Assembly: GCA_963989385.1 (NCBI GenBank)
Contig: OZ022498.1
Location: 3,107,501 to 3,171,500, forward strand
Direction of reading: 5' to 3'
Length of the DNA: 64,000 bases
Origin: Ctena decussata
Lineage: Eukaryota; Mollusca; Bivalvia; Lucinida; Lucinidae
A program made the position numbers and the translations under genes. The notes under the pieces were generated by a model, which had not been told where the DNA came from, did not search any database, and saw nothing but the letters and a program-made list of their open reading frames with translations. The number at the start of each line of letters is the position of its first letter. Positions within the stretch are counted from its first letter, which is position 1. Shown one piece after another: positions 27,001 through 39,000 of the stretch.

Positions 27001-30000
27001 TGATCAGAGCCTTCGCTGTCCGCATGGAGGTAGCTTAGGCCCTTAGCTACCATTTGAGCACTTAACAAAGAGTCTGATCAAACTGGGCAGATCTCCAAGC
27101 TGATTTGAGTCTGTGCTCGGTGCACAACCACATTGTTGGTTTTGTCGTGTCGCGGCTCAAATGTTTTCCCATCGTTTCATAAAGTGTGATTATTAGTTTC
27201 TGGGATGTAGTGATCATTCCATGGATTATGAACAGTTTTGAAAAAAAGAGAAAGCAGATAATAAATGAGCCGCGACATGACAAAACCAACAATGTGGTTG
27301 TGCACCCAGCGTAGACTCAGATCAGCCTGGGCATCCGCCAATTTTGATCAGACTCTTCGTTTAGTGCTCAGACGGTAGCTAAGGGTCTTAGCTACCTCCA
27401 TGCGGACAGCGAAGGCTCTGATCAGACTGGGCGGATGCCCAGGCTGATCTGAGTCTGCGCTGGGCGCACCAGCACATTGTTGGTTTTGTCGTGTCGCGGC
27501 TCAAATTATTTTGTCCCTTGAGATTAGTGGTTTTATTCTGGGAATAATCATAAGTTCTTTATTGGTTTAGACTCTTTTCTATCATCGCATTTTAATCATG
27601 TTGATACTTTTTGATTTTATATCTATGTTTGCTTTGTTAAAGTTAAGAAATTACAGCATGCTTTCCTCTGACTTTCGTCGCCATTTATTGTCAGGGTCAC
27701 TGATGAGGCTTGGGTAGCCGAAACTTCGAAGCATGGCCCATGTTCTTTTGATTGTGTTCTCTGTTCTTGTACGACCTCTGTAAGATTTTAATTATATTTT
27801 TTGTGAGAATATGAGAAGCATTTCATTTTGCATCACCCCATGAAAAAAAATCAGAAATATCGAGTCTTCCTCTTTCGTTTCATTTTTTTTGTCGGCTCCT
27901 CCTCCCTTTTCGACATTATATTTTTTCACATACCGTGTAAATTTTATTTTTATTTACAAATGTACAATTTTACATTTGTCTAACGTCGAACAACCTAGTC
28001 TCCCTCACCTTTTTTTGAGCTCCTTTAATCACTTTTATTTATTATTAGATCTAGTATTATTTATATTAATTATCAATATTATTATTTATATAAATAGTTT
28101 TAGCGCCATCTGCGGACATCCAACACCACCCACAACCCAACACTAACGTCGATTCAACGTCCTAGCATCGAAACAACGCGAGTCCAGCGTCGCATGGAAT
28201 ATCTCTTTCGTTTCTTTTATATGTGGCTGGTTTGAAAAGAACAGCTAACCTGTTAGCTATGTTGTGTTAAAACGAAACCTAATGCTGAACTGTAGTATAC
28301 TTGATAAGTTGAGGTTATACAACTCATTATGGTTATAAACCGAGTAAAAGTTAAAACGCTTGATTAATTTAAGAGTTTGAACAGTTGACATTGAAGCCAA
28401 CATGAAGATAACTTTTTGCCTCATTATACATGTTTGGGCAAGCAATACATACAATGAGATAATGTTGGTAAAATTAAGCAGCTGATACACTTCATACAAC
28501 AGTTGTCATCTCTATTCGATTTAAGCAGATCTTGCTATATTAGTAGCATCTGTACATTTCTTTTCAGCACCGATTTGCATTTTCTGATCTGAAGCTTTTA
28601 CATCTAGAAAACACAAATATATTTTTAATCGTTACGCAGAAAAACGTGAAAGTAAGGTGATAATTTTCAAACTTAAATATTATCTCATTTGCATTAAAAT
28701 AAAGCGACTTAAAATTTCCGATTTTTCCTTGGCCTATCAGTTTTAGCAATTTTTTCTCATGTCGAAGTACAAGGGGGTACTCATTGTAGGGCGATGGTGC
28801 TGGGTAACATTCATTGCCGGGCATGCTACTATTTTGGACAATAGTAGGACAAGGGCCTACTGTACTTGCAGTAGGTTCCGGTGAGTGTGTTTGGATATTT
28901 TTCTCTCCCTTGTCAGATCTCTTTTCCTTAACCATCTGTCTGGGAGACGGTTTGATATAGACTGAAAAACAATGTTTCAAAGAGCCGATAAAGTCAAAAT
29001 AACCAAAGAATCAATAAATCACAATAAATACCCGGAATGTGTTCGAATGAAAACTGAAACTCAATGTAAGTTAACCATAAATGAGCCGCAACACGACAAA
29101 ACACTCTAAATGGCACGTGGGTCCAGCGAAAACTCGGGTCAACCTGCGCAGCCGCCCGGTCTAATTTGAGTCTGCGATCTGCACTTAAAGGGTGGCCTAG
29201 TATATCAGCTAGTTTTTCGCGGATAGCGGAGCGGCTTATAATACTGGATGGCTGCCCAGGCTGATCTGAGTCTTTGCTGTGCGCACTTGCCACATTGTTG
29301 GCTTTGGTTACATAATTTTATTGCGACTTAATTTATAAAATTCAGAAAAATAATTGGCAAAAGAAAGAATTTTCTTATCATTTACAAGGGATCATAAAAT
29401 GATTGGATATAGTATAGATGTTTTGCGACAAACGGCAAGCTTGGTGGTTAACCCAGTCAGGGTTAATGTAAACGTTTCCATACCAATTTTAGTGCGACAG
29501 ACGCGCGTTTCTGTATGTCGCTAAACCCCCAAAAGTTTGCATGAAAAGAGATGATGGGCGGGTCTCGGCAGGCAACGAGCATCTCTCTCCGAGCCACAGT
29601 TACTGTCGCATTCCGCGGGACACATTAGCTGCAGATATCAGGTAAGTACGCTTACATGTTACTTCACGAGCGCAGGTGTCCCCATCGAGCCACCTCAGCC
29701 CCTGTGTCTCCAGAAAAGCGACAGACAAGGGCATCAGGAATGAGATGCTCGATGCAGCAAGAACCCGCAAAAATCCAAAACAGCTCAAAAGAATTGGAAG
29801 CCAAACCCAGCTAAGATTCTTGTCGCTATGACAAGTTTGTCTTAGTTTTAGAATAATTTAGAAATTTACCAGATAAACATCAAATGGAATAAGGTTATTT
29901 TAAATGAGTATTTTAGTAGTGACCCCAATGCTAGAGAACCAGAATCAGTACTGAAACACTGACTGACTGGTTCAACAATTTTGCTTACCTCTTCGATTGT

Positions 30001-33000
30001 ATGACTGTGGGTCGAGCTTAAGATTTTATGAAGACATCAACCTAAAGTTAACATGATGTTCGCGCTTGACACCGTTCCTTAACGTCTTGGATGGGACCCA
30101 GGTTGGTTTAACTGTGAGGAATTTCAGTGTTGCTATTATTGTGAATCCCCATGTTTGTTCTATCTTAGTTTTAATTTTGGTTTTTATGTTTCTGAGATCA
30201 CTAACAAGCTAGGAACCTTCCACGCAAACCGAACAACTAAATGTCTGATGAACCAAAGCAGAAACAACGGCGAGGATTAGTCGACTGCAAACCAGTTACA
30301 GTCCCCCCCTTCACACACACACACCTCCCGCGCCCCGAGTGAAATTCATCGCTGGCCGTCTATGGCATGTCAAACGTTGCATTATTCGATATTTTTATAT
30401 TTGTATTTGATTATCTTTCATTTGTACGGTATATTTTCATAGTTGTATTCAGTCTCTGTTCATTTCTATTGTAGATTTTTTTTGTTTCAATTCTATAATC
30501 GATCATTTGTATTCAATATCTGTTCATTTCTATTGTATAAGTTTTGTTTATATTCTATATTCTATTATTTCTATTTAATAATTAATGGTTTGTATGCTAG
30601 ATTGCTCCATTACTATTGAATACAAATGATCGATTATAGAATTGAAACAAAAATATACAATAGAAATGAACAGGGATTGAATACAAATGAAAAATATAAA
30701 AAATATCGAATAATGCAAGGTTTGACATGCCATAGCCGTCTCAAGGCGGCACGTCTCTTTTGGTTGTACTTAGTTTGTATGTTATCTGTTGCTATGAACA
30801 CATCCGCGGTGACCTTCATCTGATGCACTCGTTCACTTGTAAAGTATTGGGAAAAAGAAGTCATGAAAAGGCGTGAACAAGCGCATACAGACACAAACCA
30901 ACGTGGTGGGAGGGTGGGTTTTTTCCTGAGGTTATCATAGAATCACATAGCCATAGTTAAAGGAAACTTCAAACTCAGCGCCCTCCTTACTTATTTCACA
31001 GCCACGGAATGATATCAATTCACGGTTTTATCAGCATACGTCACCGGGGGTGTGAACACATCCGCGGTGACCTTCATCTGATGCACTCGTTCACTTGTAA
31101 AGTATTGGGAAAAAGAAGCCATGAAAAAGCTTGACAATGGCATCAACACCTCTACATTATAACCACGACTTTTCCCCAAGAATCTATTCTCAATACTCAT
31201 GTCTGTTACTGTCGTATTATTTGTGATGTTAAGGTTTGCACAGTTTGTGATATATCCACTTCACGACTGACCTCCAACGAGTGATATACTGGGTAGAATT
31301 GATATGAGCCGTGACACGACAAAACCAACAATGTGGTTGTGAGCCCAGCGCAGACTCAGATCAGCCTGGGCATCCTCCCAGTTTGACCAGACTCTTCGTT
31401 CAGTGCCCAAAGGGTAGCTAAGGGTCTAAGCTACCTCCATGCGGACAGCGAAGACTCTGATCAGACTGGGCGGATGCCCAGGCTGATCTTAGTTTGCGCT
31501 GAGCGCACAACCACATTGTTGGTTTTGTCGTGTTGCGGCTCATATATACTGTTAGTAAGAATCTATTTTTAATTCTAATTTCGAAAATATCTGCTGCTTA
31601 AACATGGACGCTGTCCCATTTTACCGCCATCATACATAGTATGTTGGTGTAAATACTGGTACGTTTGTCTTTCCTTTGTTCCTCTTGTCGTCACACTTTA
31701 CGTAAATATGTTTAGTTAAACTGTTGATACTATGGCATTGCTATTAATTTTTCCTTGAATTTCTGATGTTCCTAAATGGAAGCTCTTGGTTTGCTTCCTA
31801 AATGTAAATTATATTAGCCGACAGCTGCTGATCGTACGTATATAACAGAAGATTAAGTTATTTAAGAATGAATTATAGGTTTGAGAAATCCACACTTTTC
31901 AGTTGTAAGAATTGTATTGCATGCCATGCTCGTATTATAACTGAGATAACGCTATAAATATGTTTCCATAGCAATTATGGAATTAGCAATGTTGTGCTTA
32001 GTACCTTGGCAGCATGACGGCTTGACGGCGTCACTTAGATATCAGATGAACTCCTAGATGCCAAGAAAACATAGTTATGACTTCATTTGTTCCGGAGCAT
32101 GGCAAACAGTGTATGCCATGTACCGCCAATTTCATTACAACTTGAAATACCTTCCAAACAAACTTCAGATTTTCCAAAGCAGATTATTATTCTCAATTCA
32201 TTTGATGCTGTGATATATGTCAAAGGCATCGAAATGTAACAATGTGTTTGTGCGCCCAGCGCAGATTCAGATCAGCCTGTGCATCCGCCCAGTCTGATCA
32301 GACTCTTTGCTAAGCACTTAAAGGGTAGCTAAGGGTCTTAGCTACCCCCATGAAGACAGTGAAGACTCTGATCAGACTGGGCAGATGCCAAGGCTGATCT
32401 GAGTCTGCGCTGGGTGCACAAACACTTTGATGGTATTCTACGGTTAATTTTAATAGTCGGTTGCAGAAGCCTGTGGAACACATAAGTTCCCTGATCAGTT
32501 GCTCAAGTTACATTGCTGTTCATTAGAAGACTCAGTAAAATGTCCCTGTGCTCTTTCTTTGATATTGACCGAGCTTCTGAAGAATCCGAGAACTGATCCT
32601 TTGTAGGTTCTTCAAAGCTCAAAGAATGAAAATATATATATATTTTTCGGTTTTGATATCAGTTTGATATCAGCCCTGTTTGAGAAAATGTATGTTAATC
32701 CTACATTGTAGATGTCAACGATTGTCTGGCAACACCTTGTGACAATGGCGGTGTTTGTGCAAATACCTTTGGAAGTTTTAATTGTGACTGCCGCGGGACT
32801 GGGTTCGGAGGGGCTACATGTAGCAGCGGTAAGTTTGTTATTTGTTTATTTAATGTTCTCATTACCGTAGCTTAGAAATACTTTTTTGCAGAGGATCATT
32901 ACTTAATAATAGTTTTATTTCTTTATTACTAAATTTAATAGCAGTGCGATGATCGATAATTGCAGTGTCACTGAAGGTTTACGGTGGCACCAGCTTTATC

Positions 33001-36000
33001 AAACCGACATAGCTGTACATGTGCATGCACTACGAACCGAGATAATGTGCCTATTATGGTTTTATACTGAGGAATTACGACATCGGCAATTAAGCATGTC
33101 TGGAAAAGCAGCATGATTATGATTGTAGACAATGTCTGTCATAAATTCGCCTAGAGTAAAGGCTCCCGTATTACCTTTGTGGTTAAAGTGCCTCTCACCT
33201 TTGTTTTAAATAAAAATATTTGACTTTTTCAGTGTAAAATCGATTTTTATTTCGGCCTATTCATTTACCGGGTTCCAAGGATCCAAAATGGACCTAATCC
33301 AAGGGGTCCTGGTTTAAATCCATAGAATACTCAGAAAAATTTCTTCAACACCGCTAGGCACAGATGCTTGAAATTTGGTACGAAGCATTACCTTAAAGAC
33401 CTCTTCAAAGTTTGTTCAGATGTTGGCTCAAGGGTCTAAAATGTCCTTGCTGCAGGAGTTTTTATGTTCGAAAATAAAACATACTTAAAAAGTTTCTTCT
33501 TCAGAACTGCTAGGCTCAGATGTTTAAAAGTTGGCAGGTAGCAGCCTAATGGTCATTTTCCAACTTTATTCAAATTGTGGCCCCAGGGTGCAAAATGGCT
33601 CCACCCAGGGGATCCTGGGTTTGAACCATAGAAATACTCGCTGGGTGTTATCATGTGGGAGGGAAGTGGTCGCCCGTCCGAGGTCGGTGGTTTTCTCCGG
33701 GTACTCCGGTTTCCTCCACCAGTATAGGACCACAAACGCGCAAACATCCGTGCCATCGAGAGTATTTAGATAAGTTCGCATAGGCATTCAGTGCAATCAA
33801 CATGATCAATGTACAATAAATAAAGTTTACATTTGAACCATAGAAATATGTAGGAAAATATTCAAAAGTCTTTTCATTCAGAACCACTTGGCTCAGATGC
33901 TTGAAATTAAGCATGTTTGGGCTTAAGCAAACGAAACTTTTTCAAGGGGTCCAGGTCACTTGGCTTACATGGCGGCCACACCCATATATGGAAAAATCCT
34001 TTTTAAAAATCCTTTTTACCAGAGCCAATCGACCGAGGCCTTGAAACCTGGTATTTAGCAATGAATTGGTGAGCATTACCAAGATGTTATGTTGATGACA
34101 ATAGGATAACTAATTTACTGCAAGGTTAAATTTGCTCTTTAGGGCTTTTATATGAGAAATTGCTTAAACATAAGAGTTCATGGAAATTATAAAGGGTTTG
34201 GTGCAAAATTGGATAAATACAGTCCGACAACTAAATGAATACATGAACATTTTTAAGTAATAGAGGTTAAGATCATTCTTTGACCTTTTACCAAAGTCTG
34301 TCGAGCCCATCATAATTTATTCAAACGATGACCCTGTGTTTACCCTGACCTAAATTACGGCAAGGTCAACTTACGTATGTTATGCGTTTATACCTTCAAA
34401 CTTCGTTTGTAGCATCAAGCAATCGGGCCCTACAAAGTTTGGTCAAATGACTCTGCATTAGCAGTGACCTCATTTATGGCAAGGTTAAACTTGGTGCGTT
34501 ATGCTTTATATGGATTTCTCCTAAACCATCTCAGTCTAAGGTATAATTTTTGGTATATATGGTTGCCTAGATGAGCAGATGAAAACATTTTTGCTTAAGG
34601 TCAAGTTCATTATTTGACCTTTGTTCAAAGTCACTGAGATTCTGTTGCTGGTCAACATTTTCAAATATTTACTTCTATGAAGCCACTGGGCCGAGTGGAG
34701 CCATATTTTGATCGGAACTTGATCAAACTTGCTGATAACCAGGACAAGCATAAACTCTCAGAGGAGTTCGACATTCGGCTATATCATACATATAACTTTG
34801 GAGTTGCCTGCCCTTGAATGCTTAAATAGCCCATATGAAACATTGTCCCGCGCATAACAATTTTAATTCTTTATCAAACGTTCATCAAACTTACTGATAG
34901 CTAGGACAGGCATAAAATCGCGGACAACTAAGAAATATGGGCTATCGTACAATTTGCTTTAGAGTGACTTGCCAGGGATGCATATGCCACTTTGTTGGTT
35001 TTGTCATGACGTGGCACAAGTCATCAGTAGCGGATCTAGTTTACCTATTACTAATGGGAAACTACATAAATTGTCCTCGCTTAACCGATTCATAAACAAT
35101 TTGTGCTTGGTGAACCTCTGGCATTTTCAAGCCGTATGCTTTCATTTACAGGCAATTCAGCGATAAGCCTATAATAAAAAAATAAAAAAAATAGAAAACA
35201 ACAATATTTACTGTGTTTTCAATCATATTCTCTTATTCGGTGTATCCCTTTGTCTATTGGTTCATCCTTGTTCCGTCTTGTTTTTAAAATAAATATTAAT
35301 CTGAAATTTCTTGTAGACGTCGACGAGTGCCCATCAACACCATGTGATAATGGCGGCGTTTGTTCTAATACATTTGGAAGTTTTACATGTAATTGTGGCG
35401 GAACTGGGTTTGAAGGGGCAACATGTAGCAGCGGTGAGTTATCTCTTGTGTCTATCAATAGTGCTGGAATGAAAAATAATTTTCCTTATCGTAGATTATT
35501 GTTGATTAACACATGACGATGGAAGGCAGACAGCGAAATATTGAATCATGGCGTCGAAACTGAGGTGAATTAATATGTGCATCTGCCTGCCTACACATGT
35601 GTCAATTAAGGAATAATTTTGTCTTAGCCTTGAATTATTACAGATTAAGACGTCAAACTCCATGGATATTGCGACGTTTTCTAATGGACTCTTTGGAGGC
35701 GGACGTTGCCAGAAGTTAAAAGTTTACATCCGACGTCGTAAAGGCGCGAAATATGCACGCCAAGCCTTAACTACGTGATTTATCAAAACTTTTCACCGAC
35801 GCCGTTTCCTACTGTCAGTGGGGAAAACATCCTCTCTTAACGTCCTCTTAGAATCGACGAAAATTTACCGAAACAGAAACATTATTTCGATTCTAACCTA
35901 ATACGAAAATGAAAATGCAAGGTTATTGCGATGAGGCTAAAGGACTATTTTGAGGCGAATGCTGACACGTATAAATAGTTACATCCGACGTCATCAAGGT

Positions 36001-39000
36001 CGAGACAATAGCGACATGATTTACCAAAAATCCCTGGTCACAAATTTTAACCTAACGCCGCTTTATATACGCTCGGTGTAAAAACCATTAATGTCCACTA
36101 TACCTCGGCATTCAAAGGGAATAATACTGTTTCGTTTTCTTTAAATATCTACTATGGCGCAACCATTTCTTCACTACACCTAATTTAAAATGTGGTTGCC
36201 GAAAATGTCGTATCGTCATTCTTTGAAATGAATTAAATTACTGGTAATATGGAAGTTTTGCCCTTCATAAATAAATTTATAAAAAGCTGGAGATCAGGAG
36301 ATATACCTCGTGGACTTAGTCGCTCATTATTACACACCCTGAAAGTCTTCAGCTCTGCCAAAACCACAGAACCTGCAACCTCATCAGGCATCCGAGCAAA
36401 TCCACGCTGGACGTCATCTTGGACAGGCTTAAACCTAAGTTGGAGAGAAAAAAATCTAAATCTTAATACTTTTCGAGTAAAAGTATGTCAGCAGTTCTAC
36501 ATATAATGTTAGTTATGCATGGAAACAGGGTCGCCAAAACAAAATATTCTTGTTTTCTTGTTCTTTTTATGTGTTACTTTATTATTTAGAATTAAACAAA
36601 TATCAGTGTCATAATATATTAACTACACTTCGTCTACTGTTAGCACTCTGTGTCGACTGTAAACCAAAAAAGGTGATTTTTACAAAATGTGGTTTATATT
36701 TTCATTATTTAGCAACAAGTCAGCCTGATTTAAATAGTTTTGGAAACGTGTTCTGCTTAAACAGCAGTAACCCATCGGCCAAATGACGTCGTACTGACGT
36801 CGGTGCGACGTCATCACGTCGCAGCGACGTCATTACGACGTCAATAATACGTCATACAGTTGCTGGGAAATAATAAGCCTTTGCTGTTTTTGTTTCTTCA
36901 ATGGGAGAGATAAATCGGTTGGTTTATCTTTGGTTATGGATCTCAGCGATCTTTCAGAATTTATGTAAATTTACATTAATTGTAGATGTCAACGAGTGCC
37001 CATCCACACCCTGTGATAATGGTGGTGTTTGTTCCAATACATTTGGAAGTTTTAATTGCGATTGTGACGGAACTGGGTTTGCAGGGGCTACATGTACAAG
37101 CGGTGAGTGTTTATATATCGTTTAATTAGTTTATTCATGCATAATTAACAATTTAATTGAATGACGCAGTATCGTTTTTTTGTTACTTTAAATTAATTCT
37201 TTGCACGAATTGCATCGTATATTTTACTTAAGTGCTGTGTATACGAGGGCTGTTCGGAAAGATCGTCGACATGTAGTTTAGTCCTTTTGAAACCTTAAGA
37301 GCCGCTCCTTTTAACCATCAGAAAAAAGTAGCGCGCATACTCACAGATTGAAATAAATTTTATCATATTTGAATAGATCCATAGATCCATAAACACGGAT
37401 AATTGGAAATGACGTCCATTCTTTATTTCTCTCTCATTTCCATAGCAATGGGTTCCCAAACTGAATGAATGTAATTACTTAAGTTTTCTTTTTTTTTATA
37501 AACAAAAAAGGGTACACTTCAAAGTAAAACGCTACTTTAAACCATTTTGACATATAAGTGTTTGTGACCGCTTATTTCTCACCCTTGGACAAGAACATCC
37601 TTTTCTACAGCTGTCTGAGATTTTTCTATCTCGGACTGCTATCTCAGCCTAGGCTCAGAAAGCTGTCTCAAAATTACAATCATTTCTATATAATACAGCC
37701 CAATCAATTACACACTTTATTTAACAAATCCACTCGCTAGCTGTCATGTTAATTGCATGCAGAATATGAAATTGACAGCGACTGACATGCATGTGAAGAG
37801 TCACTGTAGTCATGAAAACGGCATGCACAAGGTGAAATGAGCCGCGATACGAGAAAACCAACAATGTGGTTGTGCGCCCAGCGCAGTCCCAGATCTACCT
37901 GGACATTCGTCCAGTCTTGTCAGGCTCTTTGTTAAGTGCTTAAAGGGTAGCTAAGTGGCTAAGCTACCTCCATGCGGACAGCGAAGACTCTGATCAGACT
38001 GGGCGGATGCCCAGGCTGATCTGAGTCTGCGCTGGGCGCACAACCACATTGTTGGTTTTGTCATGTCGCGGCTCAAATTAACACACATGCCAGAGCTATT
38101 ATTAGGTAATTAGTTTAAAATTTTTAGGAATGGCCTCAACAAGAAGTTTAAATTCAATGAATATTTTGTTTTATAATCTATAATGGGTGAAGAAAATAAT
38201 CAGTAATGGGGTTGAGGCCTCGACAAGGAAATCTCATGCTCGTTTTCACAGTTAGGAGAAATTGCCCATTCGAGCAACAGTCTGACTTTTAGCAGTTTAC
38301 AACCAAACCTTTGTTGCCCGATCGGGAAATGAATTTACCATTTCACTTAAATAAACCAGTACAAAAAGATGTTAATGATAGTTGGTTGGTTGGTTGTTTG
38401 GTGTTTACGGCCCTTTGAGACAGTATTTCAGTATATATCAGACCGTCTGTCGAAGAGAGGGAGAAAGACGAGAGGATGGTAGACGAGAGCAAAATGTCAA
38501 GACAACCTCTACCCGCATCTACTCCTACTGCAAGCAGAGAGGCCCTTGTCCTACTATTATCCAAATCAGTAGAACGCCCCGGCACTGGAAGTTATACCAA
38601 TCACAATCGCACCACCCGACCACCCCAATGTGAATGATAGAGAAAAACTAAATATAGATACATGAAGAGGAAAAAGATATCTTAAAATTGTCTTTTCAAT
38701 CTTTTACCTTTTTTAATTGGGTCTTAAGACAGTTAAAAAGGTTTTGAAATCAGTTTTTCTTGCCAAATAAATGCTGAGTCTTTTGTTGCCGATTGGGCGC
38801 AGAGTATAAATGTGTGGCCCGATTGGGCGCACAGAATTTAGCTGCTCAAACGGGGGTTCGAAAATGGCTATTTAAATCAGCAGAAGTGACAACATTAGGG
38901 TCGGGTAACTTCGGACACCTGGTAAATTCTGACATACCATCGCAAACAGTGAAAATCCAGATGAGACGGCTCATAATGAGCCGTCTTATCAGGATTTACA

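Larger units (their letters stand above)
26462..32711 (+). other. Intron 12, paralogue of intron 6
   Basis: Co-linear with intron 6: SINE (26579), 'ttccatggattatga' (27225), intron module (27520-27850), 28205-30290 matching 10860-12770, and 31195-32700 matching 14415-18160. Differences are insertions in one copy or the other, listed separately. Confidence 0.75.

Noticed and set aside
28564..28980. 138-aa minus-strand ORF
   Set aside because: Runs through a dispersed repeat whose other copies (11465, 38430) do not keep the frame.
36249..36506. 85-aa + strand ORF in intron 14
   Set aside because: No recognised domain and no splice or coding signal; not enough support to call a gene.
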